Source: an uncultured Aquimarina sp. (GTDB taxonomy: Bacteria; Bacteroidota; Bacteroidia; Flavobacteriales; Flavobacteriaceae). Taken from it: a stretch of DNA of 64,000 bases. Shown here piece by piece: positions 37,240 to 45,100 of the stretch. The stretch's first letter is position 1. Each line of letters opens with the position of its first letter. The notes beneath the pieces are model-generated. The model was not told the DNA's origin. It saw only the letters and a program-made list of their open reading frames with translations, and ran no database searches. The position numbers and the translations under genes were made by a program. The stretch spans positions 124,001 through 188,000 of the forward strand of contig CANMSL010000004.1 in the NCBI GenBank assembly GCA_947500505.1. Direction: 5' to 3'.

Positions 37240-37989
37240 TCACCTTTTGAGAAGGTATTCATTTACCCAGGAAGGAATAGTATTTTGATAAAATGTGACT
37301 TTTTCTCCTTTAAAAACTTCTAATATAAGTTTAGGTTCTTCTTCAGAATTGTCCCATAAAAAAGTTCTATACGTTTTCTTAACTGCCTTACTTAAAAGCC
37401 CTAATGTCCTGTAATATCGACTTAAAATTTTTTCCTCATTGACAGAATGACCTCCTTGTTGAACCCTTAACCTAACCCTATCAATATTAATTTTTGGATC
37501 AGCAGTACATATAAAATATAGGTAGTTTTTATAACCGCAACTGTTAGAAAAATCTAACAAATCCAATTTGGAGGAATGCGACATCACTGTTTCACAACTT
37601 ATTTTTTTACGATTTCTTATCAATTGAGTTCTTAAAAAATCTGATAAGAATGCTGCTTCATAAGAATGAGTATCTCGGTTAACATTTACAATACAACCAT
37701 CTTCATATTCCAAATCAATAGAACATCCTTCTAATTTAGCCTTATCTATAATAGAGTGCGAATTTTTAAAATCTTCAAATTCTTCTTTGGTTATGGTTTC
37801 CAAATTAAAATTTGTTAATTCAATTTTATTGGAAGTCCTAAGCGATATTTCTATATCGTCTGCATTAACATAGTATCCTATATCAAAACCTAAGTCTATT
37901 TGTCTAAAAATAGTACTTTTACCTGATCCGTTTGGTCCGGCAAAAAGTCTTAATCTTTTTCCTCTACCGTAGTTTAATACTTTCTCCAA
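37240..37989 (-). CDS. zeta-toxin-like kinase
   Basis: 249 residues. Walker A Gly-Pro-Asn-Gly-Ser-Gly-Lys-Ser-Thr (18-26), Asn-Ala-Asp-Asp-Ile (about 42-46), Ser-Cys-Glu-Thr-Val-Met-Ser (motif with catalytic Glu), and Arg-Val-x-x-Gly-Gly-His-Ser-Val-x-Glu followed by Arg-Tyr. These match chromosomal zeta-type kinases, some of which phosphorylate UDP-N-acetylglucosamine and block wall synthesis. It overlaps the partner gene upstream by 26 bases in a different frame. That partner is not an epsilon antitoxin homologue by eye. Toxicity here is inferred. Confidence 0.87.
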   Translation of the reverse strand: MEKVLNYGRGKRLRLFAGPNGSGKSTIFRQIDLGFDIGYYVNADDIEISLRTSNKIELTNFNLETITKEEFEDFKNSHSIIDKAKLEGCSIDLEYEDGCIVNVNRDTHSYEAAFLSDFLRTQLIRNRKKISCETVMSHSSKLDLLDFSNSCGYKNYLYFICTADPKINIDRVRLRVQQGGHSVNEEKILSRYYRTLGLLSKAVKKTYRTFLWDNSEEEPKLILEVFKGEKVTFYQNTIPSWVNEYLLKR

Positions 37990-38212
37990 CTTTGACTTTT
38001 AAGGGAACAGAGTCTATTTTACCTATAACTTCTTTTTTTCCATCTCCATATTCACGAATAATCTGATCACCATCCCTATACGTTATGAATAGGTTTTCTC
38101 CCTTAGCACGGATTATTGCTTTTCGTGCAGCTGTCTTTACAGTATTAATCAGAATTGAACGATGTTTAATAGTATCTTCAATATATGATAACCGTTTTGT
38201 TTTAATAGTCAT
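37964..38212 (-). CDS. putative antitoxin partner of the zeta-like kinase
   Basis: 82 residues, unrecognised. An N-terminal helical half with many Lys/Arg (Ile-Lys-Thr-Lys-Arg-Leu-Ser-Tyr, Ala-Ala-Arg-Lys-Ala-Ile-Ile-Arg-Ala-Lys) is followed by short beta strands (Leu-Phe-Ile-Thr-Tyr-Arg-Asp-Gly). It lies upstream of and overlaps the kinase gene, the usual antitoxin-toxin order. Too small and basic for a known epsilon protein, so any antitoxin role rests on position. Confidence 0.65.
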   Translation of the reverse strand: MTIKTKRLSYIEDTIKHRSILINTVKTAARKAIIRAKGENLFITYRDGDQIIREYGDGKKEVIGKIDSVPLKVKVGESIKLR

Positions 38213-38369
38213 ATCTCAAAGATAAGAAAAAGATATTTATCATCTTTTCAGAAGAAATAAACGGCTTTTATGATAATCACAATTCATCCCATATAATCTA
38301 CAATTCGGTAAGATATAATTCTAAAACATCCAGTATTACAAGATCTTTACACCATAATACAAAAACAGC

Positions 38370-38440
38370 TGTCACACTTAGCCTGTCGAAGTGTAATCAA
38401 TAAGAGTAGTGACCTAGTCTTCGACAAGCTCAGACTGACA
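38370..38440. repeat. dispersed inverted-repeat element, family A (copy 2)
   Basis: 71 bases bounded by TGTCA and TGACA, with arms CCTGTCGAAGTG and CTTCGACAAGCTCAG. It lies alone in the 38213-38476 gap. Confidence 0.65.
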
Positions 38441-38476
38441 ATACAAAATAAATCATCAAACTAAAACATTAATATC

Positions 38477-39097
38477 ATGAAAACAATTATCATCATACTA
38501 AGCTTTTTTACAATTACAACCGCAAATTCTCAAACAGCTTATGAAAAAGGAATGAGTAAAGCCTTTGAACTTTGGGAAAATCAAAAGAACGACGAAGCTG
38601 CCAATTTATTTGAACGTATCGGTAAAGCAGAAAAAGAAAACTGGCTTCCTTATTATTACGCAGCACAAATACATATTTTCACCAGCTTTAATATCAAAGA
38701 TGCAGAGGAAATTGAATCACGATTAACAAAAGCTCAGAATTATCTAAATGAAGCTAAAACATTTTCTAAAGATAACGCCGAGATCCTTATTTTGGAAGCA
38801 ATGCTAAATACCGCTTATGTAGTGTATGACCCTGCCAATTATGGAATGACGCATTCTCCTAAAGTAGAAGAACTATACCAGAAAGCTAAAATCCTGGAAC
38901 CAGAAAACCCAAGAGCAATATTATATCACGCTGAATGGCAAATGGGTGCTGCAAAATTCTGGGGTAAAGACCCAAAAGCCTTTTGTCCTGAGATAGAAAA
39001 AGCTATCTTGTACTTTGAAAAAGAACCTTCTAAGGTACCTTTTTACCCGGACTGGGGAAAGAACCAGATAGCAAGAATTCAGAAAAGTTGTAAATAA
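38477..39097 (+). CDS. secreted TPR-like protein
   Basis: 206 residues. Signal peptide ending Thr-Ala-Asn-Ser-Gln, then helical repeats: Ala-Phe-Glu-Leu-Trp-Glu-Asn-Gln-Lys-Asn-Asp-Glu-Ala-Ala and Ala-Lys-Ile-Leu-Glu-Pro-Glu-Asn-Pro-Arg-Ala. It has few repeats and a Trp/Gly-rich segment Ala-Lys-Phe-Trp-Gly-Lys-Asp-Pro. It starts the unit that continues 6 bases later with the 2TM histidine kinase, so it may be a periplasmic sensor or accessory of that system. Confidence 0.8.
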   Translation: MKTIIIILSFFTITTANSQTAYEKGMSKAFELWENQKNDEAANLFERIGKAEKENWLPYYYAAQIHIFTSFNIKDAEEIESRLTKAQNYLNEAKTFSKDNAEILILEAMLNTAYVVYDPANYGMTHSPKVEELYQKAKILEPENPRAILYHAEWQMGAAKFWGKDPKAFCPEIEKAILYFEKEPSKVPFYPDWGKNQIARIQKSCK

Positions 39098-39103
39098 ATT
39101 TAA

Positions 39104-40462
39104 ATGAACATTTTTAAAGAAATAGGAAAAGGAATCTTAATCGGAACCGCAATATTTATAGCATTCCTCATTGTATATTATTTCAAAGGAATCGAAATAA
39201 ATTTTGACCGAGAACTACTAAATGAGTACTTAGAAAATGTAATATTTTCGATCATCATTTACATAGCCAATGTATACCTGTTCCTATATCGAAGAGAAAA
39301 ATGTAAAGAAAAGTTCTATAGTGTAAGAAATTTAATCGTAAGTATTATTCTTGCAACCATAGTATCGGTGATCGCTATATTTATTGCAAGACTATTTTAT
39401 CAAGTACTTGTTTACGAAAAAGGATTGCTTGAGTTTTTGAGTGGAGAGAGACCTCAATATTATCTGGTTTCTCTTTCTATAGCTACCGTAGTAACCTTCC
39501 TTTTTTATGGAGCGTTCTATTGGAAACACAGACAGGAAACCAAAGTAACAGAACAAAAAATAATAGCAGGAACAGCTTCAGCCAAATTTGCAGCATTAAA
39601 AAATCAACTGGATCCTCACTTTTTGTTTAACAGTCTTAACGTATTGACATCACTTATAGATGAAAACCCCAGGATGGCCCAGAAGTTTACTACTTCATTA
39701 TCCAAGGTTTATCGATATGTGTTAGAACAAAAGGATAAGGAACTGGTAACCGTAGATGAAGAATTGAAATTTGCAAAAACCTATATGACTCTATTAAAAC
39801 TGAGATTTGAAGACAGTATAATTTTTGAAATACCAGAACAGGCATCTAATCCGGAAGCAAGAGTGGTACCATTGTCTTTGCAAATTTTATTAGAAAATAC
39901 CATAAAACATAATGTAGTGATGCCAGACAGGCCGTTACACATTAAAATTTATGAAGTAGAAGGTTTTCTGATTGTAGAAAACAACCTACAACCCAAAGCA
40001 GTGATTAAGCAAAGTAGTGGCGTTGGTTTAGGAAATGTAAAACAACGATATGGATTGCTGACCAAAAGAGAATTCTTTGTATACAAAACAGATACTTCTT
40101 TTATCGCTAAGTTACCCGTATTAACCAAAAGAATAACATCAATAGATATGACAACAGCACAAGACATAGAAATCGTAAAAGATCTAAAATATAAAAGAGC
40201 AAAAGATAGAGTAAAGAAAATGAAGGAGTTTTATGGTAGCTTAACCGCCTACTGTATTGTTATCCCGTTCTTGATATTTATCAACTATAGAACCACAGGT
40301 TTTGATCTCCCCTGGGTTATTTTCCCGATGGCAGGATGGGGATTAGGACTTATCTTCCATTATGGAGAAGCATTTGACCGACATCCGATATTTGGCAAAG
40401 ATTGGGAAAAGAAAAAAATTAGAAGGTATATGGATGAGTCAAACAGAAGAAATTATGAATGA
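39104..40462 (+). CDS. LytS-type histidine kinase fused to a 2TM domain
   Basis: 452 residues. Four membrane helices (about 10-27, 44-62, 77-99, 121-139), then the kinase with Lys-Asn-Gln-Leu-Asp-Pro-His-Phe-Leu-Phe-Asn (H172), N-box Leu-Leu-Glu-Asn-Thr-Ile-Lys-His-Asn and a Gly-Val-Gly-Leu-Gly-Asn-Val box ending near 335. Residues about 360-452 form a 2TM domain (Tyr-Lys-Arg-Ala-Lys-Asp-Arg-Val-Lys, two hydrophobic segments, Gly-Lys-Asp-Trp-Glu-Lys-Lys-Lys-Ile). Three free 2TM proteins follow. Its regulator is probably the LytTR protein at 41809. It overlaps the next gene by 8 bases. Confidence 0.92.
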   Translation: MNIFKEIGKGILIGTAIFIAFLIVYYFKGIEINFDRELLNEYLENVIFSIIIYIANVYLFLYRREKCKEKFYSVRNLIVSIILATIVSVIAIFIARLFYQVLVYEKGLLEFLSGERPQYYLVSLSIATVVTFLFYGAFYWKHRQETKVTEQKIIAGTASAKFAALKNQLDPHFLFNSLNVLTSLIDENPRMAQKFTTSLSKVYRYVLEQKDKELVTVDEELKFAKTYMTLLKLRFEDSIIFEIPEQASNPEARVVPLSLQILLENTIKHNVVMPDRPLHIKIYEVEGFLIVENNLQPKAVIKQSSGVGLGNVKQRYGLLTKREFFVYKTDTSFIAKLPVLTKRITSIDMTTAQDIEIVKDLKYKRAKDRVKKMKEFYGSLTAYCIVIPFLIFINYRTTGFDLPWVIFPMAGWGLGLIFHYGEAFDRHPIFGKDWEKKKIRRYMDESNRRNYE

Positions 40463-40799
40463 TCTTGATAAAGTAAAAGTATATAAGAGAGCTAAAAAAC
40501 GAATGATAGAAGAGCGATCCTTTTACACACATGCTGCAATATATGTGGTTATGAATGTTGTTATCCTCTTTTTCAAAATAGAACTTAGTGATTATTTAGA
40601 CAGTGAAAGGTACTCTAATATTCTGGTTTGGAATATAATAAGTACTCCGATCCTATGGGGACTAGGCTTACTGGGACACGGGCTTTGGACATTTAGGGAT
40701 AAAAATGGATTAGGAAAACTATTTAACAGGTCCGTTTTTAGCAAAAAATGGGAAGAACAAAAGATTAAAGAATTAATAAATGAGAATAACGACTTCTAA
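40455..40799 (+). CDS. 2TM domain protein (copy 1)
   Basis: 114 residues from ATG 40455, which overlaps the kinase stop (ATGAATGA) and aligns the protein with its neighbour residue for residue at the N-terminus; an earlier in-frame ATG at 40434 is less likely. The basic Tyr-Lys-Arg-Ala-Lys-Lys-Arg-Met, two hydrophobic segments (about 21-38 and 56-75) and an ending Ser-Lys-Lys-Trp-Glu-Glu-Gln-Lys-Ile define the 2TM family (PF13239-type). No enzymatic role is known. Confidence 0.88.
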   Translation: MNDLDKVKVYKRAKKRMIEERSFYTHAAIYVVMNVVILFFKIELSDYLDSERYSNILVWNIISTPILWGLGLLGHGLWTFRDKNGLGKLFNRSVFSKKWEEQKIKELINENNDF

Positions 40800-40811
40800 A
40801 AAAATAAAACA

Positions 40812-41126
40812 ATGGAAAATTCTGAAAAGTTAAAAAAATATAGACAAGCAAAAAAACGTGTGCAAGAAGAAAAAGGATTTTATAGTCACCTTACTGCCTA
40901 TGTGATTGTTAACATTTTTCTGCTATTTATTAACTCTGATTTTATAGACGAAGGATTTAATAACTGGCTGAACTGGAACTTATATTTAACTCCTTTTTTA
41001 TGGGGTATCGGACTTTTTATTCACTGGATAAAGGTTTTTAATCCTAATGTAATTTTCAGTAAACAATGGGAAGAGCGAAAAATTAAAGAAATCATGGATA
41101 AAGATGATACGCTGGACGTATTGTGA
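40812..41126 (+). CDS. 2TM domain protein (copy 2)
   Basis: 104 residues, same layout as its neighbours: Tyr-Arg-Gln-Ala-Lys-Lys-Arg-Val-Gln-Glu-Glu-Lys-Gly-Phe-Tyr-Ser-His, two hydrophobic segments (about 27-43, 55-74), then Phe-Ser-Lys-Gln-Trp-Glu-Glu-Arg-Lys-Ile. It begins 12 bases after copy 1, clearly in the same transcript. An insertion of a family B repeat lies between it and copy 3. Confidence 0.88.
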   Translation: MENSEKLKKYRQAKKRVQEEKGFYSHLTAYVIVNIFLLFINSDFIDEGFNNWLNWNLYLTPFLWGIGLFIHWIKVFNPNVIFSKQWEERKIKEIMDKDDTLDVL

Positions 41127-41152
41127 AGAGGATTTAACAAAAATGAAAAACC

Positions 41153-41313
41153 GTCAATTGTAGTGATTTTTTTGGAAACAAAGTGGAAAATTATACTATC
41201 GAGAATAGGTTTTTGATTCGAAATCACTGTTTTAGACAGCTCTACTGAGCTTCCTCTGGAGACGGAAAGGTGTAGAAGCACACTTCTTCTAAAATCGAAG
41301 CACTCGAACTGAC
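41153..41313. repeat. dispersed repeat, family B (copy 3)
   Basis: About 160 bases beginning GTCAATTGTAGTG and ending TCGAAGCACTCGAACTGAC, with TATCGAGAATAGG inside. Its ends are imperfect inverted repeats. It separates two 2TM genes that are otherwise close together. Confidence 0.6.
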
Positions 41314-41374
41314 CTGATTTTCTTATATCGATCTTACCTTAAAAATAATAATCAAAACATAAAAACTAATCATC

Positions 41375-41680
41375 ATGAAAAATTTTGAAGAACAAAAAAG
41401 ATACGAACGCGCAAAAGAACGTGTAGATGAGCTAAAGAAATTTTACAACAACCTTTTTTCCTATGTTATAATTATTGGGTTTCTTGCAGGTCTGAATTAC
41501 TATCAAAACGAATGGCGAAACCCTTGGTTTTTATGGGCTGCGTTAGGATGGGGAATCGGATTAGCCTTCCACGCAGTAAAAGCATATAGGATCAATCCTA
41601 TGTTTGATAAAGATTGGGAAGAACGTAGAATCAGAAAATATATGGAAGAAGAAGATAAAGAAAAACAACTTTGGGAGTAA
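41375..41680 (+). CDS. 2TM domain protein (copy 3)
   Basis: 101 residues: Tyr-Glu-Arg-Ala-Lys-Glu-Arg-Val-Asp-Glu-Leu-Lys-Lys-Phe-Tyr, two hydrophobic segments (about 27-42, 51-68) with Ala-Leu-Gly-Trp-Gly-Ile-Gly-Leu-Ala-Phe-His, and Phe-Asp-Lys-Asp-Trp-Glu-Glu-Arg-Arg-Ile. The motif Gly-Trp-Gly-x-Gly-Leu resembles the 2TM domain fused to the kinase more closely than copies 1 and 2 do, suggesting that it and the fusion are sister copies. Confidence 0.88.
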   Translation: MKNFEEQKRYERAKERVDELKKFYNNLFSYVIIIGFLAGLNYYQNEWRNPWFLWAALGWGIGLAFHAVKAYRINPMFDKDWEERRIRKYMEEEDKEKQLWE

Positions 41681-41683
41681 TCT

Positions 41684-41797
41684 GGATCATTGGATCATTG
41701 GATTGTTGAATCGTTGGATTCTTTTAAACTTTGAAACTCTGAAACTTTGCGACTTTGCAACTTTGCGACTTTGAAGCTCTGAAACTTTGAAACTTTA
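41684..41797. repeat. two adjoining 8-bp tandem arrays
   Basis: From 41684 five units of a GGATCATT-like octamer (variants GGATTGTT, GAATCGTT, GGATTCTT), then from 41726 nine units of an AAACTTTG-like octamer (variants CGACTTTG, CAACTTTG, AAGCTCTG). They end 11 bases before the ATG of the response-regulator gene. Confidence 0.85.
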
Positions 41798-41808
41798 CAA
41801 CTTAAAAC

Positions 41809-42564
41809 ATGAACGTACTAATCATAGAAGACGAAAAACCGGCGGCCAGAAGACTAAGCCGTATGCTGGATGACCTAGGTATTGAAGCTAAAACCATGCT
41901 ACATTCCGTAAGCGAATCCATAGAATGGTTTAAAACCAATGAACATCCGGACCTTATATTTTTGGATATTCAGTTGAGTGATGGTCTTTCATTCGAAATT
42001 TTTGATGCTATTACGATAAAGAGCTCTATAATTTTTACCACTGCTTATGACGAATATGCCCTAAAAGCGTTTAAACTAAATAGTATAGATTATCTTCTGA
42101 AACCGATTGATGACGAAGAGCTGGAAGCCGCCATAAAAAAATACAAAGATCAGGTTCCTACCTCAACATCGCTGCAAGTTGATTTTGAAGACATCAAAAA
42201 ACTTTTGATCAATCCTATGGATCGGGTGTATAAAAAACGTTTTACCGCTCGGGTGGGCCAACATCTCAAAATATTCTCTGTAGAAGATATAGAATGCTTT
42301 TATTCCGAAAACAAAGGCACTTACCTACATACTATCGACAATAGAAATTACTTGATTGATACCACCTTAGAATCGTTAGATAACGAATTGAATCCCCAAC
42401 AGTTTTATCGTGTAAATCGTAAATTCTTTATCAATATCAATGCGATTAAAGATATCATATCCTATACCAACTCCAGGTTACAAATAAAACTACATCATTT
42501 TGATGAACAGGAAATTATTGTAGCCAGAGAACGTGTCAAGGATTTTAAGGAGTGGTTAGAATAA
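41809..42564 (+). CDS. LytTR-family response regulator
   Basis: 251 residues. Receiver 1-120 with Glu-Asp-Glu (7-9) and D53 in Phe-Leu-Asp-Ile-Gln; Lys in Leu-Leu-Lys-Pro-Ile. LytTR domain about 150-250, with Cys-Phe-Tyr-Ser-Glu-Asn-Lys-Gly-Thr-Tyr and Phe-Tyr-Arg-Val-Asn-Arg-Lys-Phe-Phe-Ile-Asn. It is the likely partner of the kinase at 39104, separated by the 2TM genes. Eleven bases of spacing from a tandem-repeat array raise the possibility that its expression varies with copy number. Confidence 0.93.
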   Translation: MNVLIIEDEKPAARRLSRMLDDLGIEAKTMLHSVSESIEWFKTNEHPDLIFLDIQLSDGLSFEIFDAITIKSSIIFTTAYDEYALKAFKLNSIDYLLKPIDDEELEAAIKKYKDQVPTSTSLQVDFEDIKKLLINPMDRVYKKRFTARVGQHLKIFSVEDIECFYSENKGTYLHTIDNRNYLIDTTLESLDNELNPQQFYRVNRKFFININAIKDIISYTNSRLQIKLHHFDEQEIIVARERVKDFKEWLE

Positions 42565-42694
42565 GTATAGGCAGCTTACCTTTTTTGATTTTGCTATAAA
42601 AGCCGCACAATTATCCTCAAAATAGCATAAGGATAAGCAATGTTCGATAAAATAAAAGGATTACTTATTTTTGACAACACACATCTTTATCATA

Positions 42695-44290
42695 ATGACA
42701 ACTCATCGTAAAACCATTTTCGGCAAATACTTCTTTTTTTTAATATTCTCTTTATTCTTTTATCCTTTTTCTATTGCTGCACAAGAGAATAGTATGAAGG
42801 ATGCTCTGGAATTAATAAAAAAGGCTAAAACATTATATAAAACAGATCAATATGTAAAAAGCTTGGTACTATACGATACCTTAGAGAGCATTGCCACAAA
42901 ATTGAAGAATGATACGCTAGCTACCTTAGCTTATACAATGAAAGGGCATATATATTGTACCAATGGAAAAAATAAAAATGCGTTGGACAACTATTATAAA
43001 GCATTAGAGATTATTGATAAACTAGGAGATCTTGAAAGGGAAATCATCGTTAATTCTGGACTTATGATAGTGTTATCAAGGATGAATCGTAAGAAAAGGG
43101 CTCAGGAAGTCGCATTACGTTCCCTTAACGCTATACCCAATACCACATATCATAATAAAGAAAATCACGTCAGGATTCTAACCACCCTAAGTGATGTATA
43201 TCTTGATGCTGAGAAATATGACTCTGTATTATACTATGCCAGACAAGGTATGGAGATGAGTAAGTCTCTAAAATTAGATAATATATATGTGGATTTCTTA
43301 ATTAAAAAAGGGATGATTTTCTTCTATAAAGAGGAGTATGATCAATCCTTGCAGTATTTATTCGAAGCAAAAGAAATACTGAATCAAACAAAAATTGAAA
43401 ATGAATCATTTCCAACAATTAGAACAGATTATTTCATTGCCAATTGTTACTATAAGAAAGAATTGTACGACAAAGCAATAGATGTATTGCAGCATAGTAT
43501 CGAAAATTTTAAAGAAAGCGACAGACTAAAACCTCCAGCCATCAGATCTCATTTATTATTAGCTAATTCCTATAAACAAATTAATGATTATGAAAAGGCA
43601 AGTCATTGGCATAGCGAGTTCATTGCTTTAAACGAATCCTATCAAAAAGACAAAGATCAGACCGTGGATACCATCCACGAAAAAGAAATTGCTACGCTAA
43701 CTGCCAAACAAGAAGCAAATAAAAATCGGATCTTCTGGATTCTGTTGATTTCCTTAATCCTGTTGATCTGTATCGCTATTATGTTTTTCAATAAACAACG
43801 ATCCAACAAAGCTTTATTTCATAAATTAATGAAAGAAATCAATGATCTGGAAACCACCAAAACACCACTTGCTATTGTTAAGGAAGAAGCTCGAAAAGAA
43901 ATCATCATTGATGACCAGAAAATCGAAGATATTAGTAAAGGCCTGAAAAAATTAGAAGATCAGGAATATTTTCTAAAGTCGGATTGTAATCTCAGGTCTA
44001 TGGCAAAAAAGTTAAAAACCAATGCCACCTATCTGTCTCAAATCATCAACATACATAAAGAAAAAAACTTTACCGAGTATATCAATGACTTAAGAATTGA
44101 GTATGTATTGAAAAGATTAAAGAAGGATAAAGTGTTTAGGTCCTACGCTATTCAATCCATCGCTTCAGAAATCGGATATAAGAGTAGTTACTCGCTGGTA
44201 AAGCACTTTAAAGCAAAAACAGGGATCAACCCATCATACTATATTAAGAATTTGGATAAACAATATGCAGACACCGAAACCATTGTATAA
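42695..44290 (+). CDS. TPR sensor with AraC-type DNA-binding domain
   Basis: 531 residues from ATG 42695 (the upstream in-frame ATG at 42671 lacks a signal). Signal peptide, TPR repeats (about 25-320) facing the periplasm, one membrane helix (Trp-Ile-Leu-Leu-Ile-Ser-Leu-Ile-Leu-Leu, about 350-370), a coiled linker, and an AraC HTH at the end with Thr-Tyr-Leu-Ser-Gln-Ile-Ile and Ile-Ala-Ser-Glu-Ile-Gly-Tyr-Lys-Ser. This one-component membrane regulator type is common in Flavobacteriia. The cluster of secreted-peptide genes begins 138 bases downstream, so it may control them. Confidence 0.9.
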   Translation: MTTHRKTIFGKYFFFLIFSLFFYPFSIAAQENSMKDALELIKKAKTLYKTDQYVKSLVLYDTLESIATKLKNDTLATLAYTMKGHIYCTNGKNKNALDNYYKALEIIDKLGDLEREIIVNSGLMIVLSRMNRKKRAQEVALRSLNAIPNTTYHNKENHVRILTTLSDVYLDAEKYDSVLYYARQGMEMSKSLKLDNIYVDFLIKKGMIFFYKEEYDQSLQYLFEAKEILNQTKIENESFPTIRTDYFIANCYYKKELYDKAIDVLQHSIENFKESDRLKPPAIRSHLLLANSYKQINDYEKASHWHSEFIALNESYQKDKDQTVDTIHEKEIATLTAKQEANKNRIFWILLISLILLICIAIMFFNKQRSNKALFHKLMKEINDLETTKTPLAIVKEEARKEIIIDDQKIEDISKGLKKLEDQEYFLKSDCNLRSMAKKLKTNATYLSQIINIHKEKNFTEYINDLRIEYVLKRLKKDKVFRSYAIQSIASEIGYKSSYSLVKHFKAKTGINPSYYIKNLDKQYADTETIV

Positions 44291-44428
44291 TTCCTGGCTA
44301 TTTTAAACAATTTAGCCATATGTAATTACGCTAACACGGTAAAATCAAATATATTTCTAACGAAATACATTTTCATATTTCTGATAAAAAATCAGAAATA
44401 AACTAACAAATCACAAAATCATTTTACA

Positions 44429-44596
44429 ATGAAAAAAGACGGAACACAAAAAATCAAACTAAAAAAGTTAATCATAGCAAGGATTAATACGGATGCTATG
44501 AGAAAAATAGAAGGAGGATCAAGTGTGTTAACAGCGACGATACGCGAACCTATGGATGGACACCCGGAAGAAAACATATGTTATTATGTGGATTAG
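44429..44596 (+). CDS. class I lanthipeptide-like precursor peptide
   Basis: 55 residues. The leader (1-30) reads Lys-Ile-Lys-Leu-Lys-Lys-Leu-Ile-Ile-Ala-Arg-Ile-Asn, then Met-Arg-Lys-Ile-Glu-Gly-Gly, matching the Bacteroidota class I lanthipeptide leader pattern. The core (31-55) has Ser/Thr (Ser-Ser-Val-Leu-Thr-Ala-Thr) and a single late Cys (C51). No LanB, LanC or peptidase transporter gene is in the window. A strong terminator follows. If it is processed, the enzymes must be elsewhere. Confidence 0.7.
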   Translation: MKKDGTQKIKLKKLIIARINTDAMRKIEGGSSVLTATIREPMDGHPEENICYYVD

Positions 44597-44625
44597 GCAT
44601 ATTTCATATTCATGAGTGAAATAAC

Positions 44626-44651
44626 CCCTGTAAATTCTACAGGGTTTTTTT
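44626..44651 (+). terminator. terminator after the lanthipeptide-like gene
   Basis: CCCTGTA (44626-44632) and TACAGGG (44638-44644) followed by seven T. Confidence 0.9.
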
Positions 44652-44805
44652 ATGACTATTTTGTTCAAAATGGTGAACCTTCCTTTTTATTCCCTCTAAT
44701 TGCGACATACCTTAGTATCAACATCAAAACATCTATTCAGATACGTTTTGAGTAAAGGGGCAACCGAAAACCTTATTCTAGAGTAGGTACTAAAAACATG
44801 AAATC

Positions 44806-44961
44806 ATGCTTAACAACATTTTAGATTTAAAAGGAGTAACTCAATTAAACAAAAAAGAACAACAAACTGTACAAGGTGGATTAACGTATTATGGCGATCA
44901 ATGTCTTCGATTTTGTGGAGGAAGCTGTTCCGGTGGATATTGTTATGAATTTATAAAGTAA
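44806..44961 (+). CDS. GG-leader Cys-rich peptide 1
   Basis: 51 residues, too short for usual gene calls. Leader of 25: hydrophobic start, Leu-Lys-Gly-Val-Thr-Gln-Leu-Asn-Lys-Lys-Glu-Gln-Gln-Thr-Val-Gln-Gly-Gly. The core (26-51) has four cysteines at 33, 37, 41 and 46 with Gly/Ser between (Cys-Gly-Gly-Ser-Cys-Ser-Gly-Gly-Tyr-Cys). The double-Gly leader is the type cut by C39 peptidase-ABC transporters. The start ATG at 44806 is preceded by an out-of-frame ATG at 44798. A bacteriocin or signal peptide is likely. Confidence 0.8.
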   Translation: MLNNILDLKGVTQLNKKEQQTVQGGLTYYGDQCLRFCGGSCSGGYCYEFIK

Positions 44962-44971
44962 AAACCAAAAC

Positions 44972-45042
44972 TGTCACATAGAGCGTAGTCGAAATGTATC
45001 TGAAACTATATGTATTATTTCTCGACTACGCTCGAAATGACA
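44972..45042. repeat. dispersed inverted-repeat element, family A (copy 3)
   Basis: 71 bases bounded by TGTCA and TGACA, arms GAGCGTAGTCGAAAT and CTCGACTACGCTCGAAATGA. Same length as the copy at 38370. It lies between two peptide genes. Confidence 0.7.
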
Positions 45043-45100
45043 GAAAGAAAAACTATTCTATTTTTTTAAAACGAAGCCTAACTCAAAAAATCAATACACA

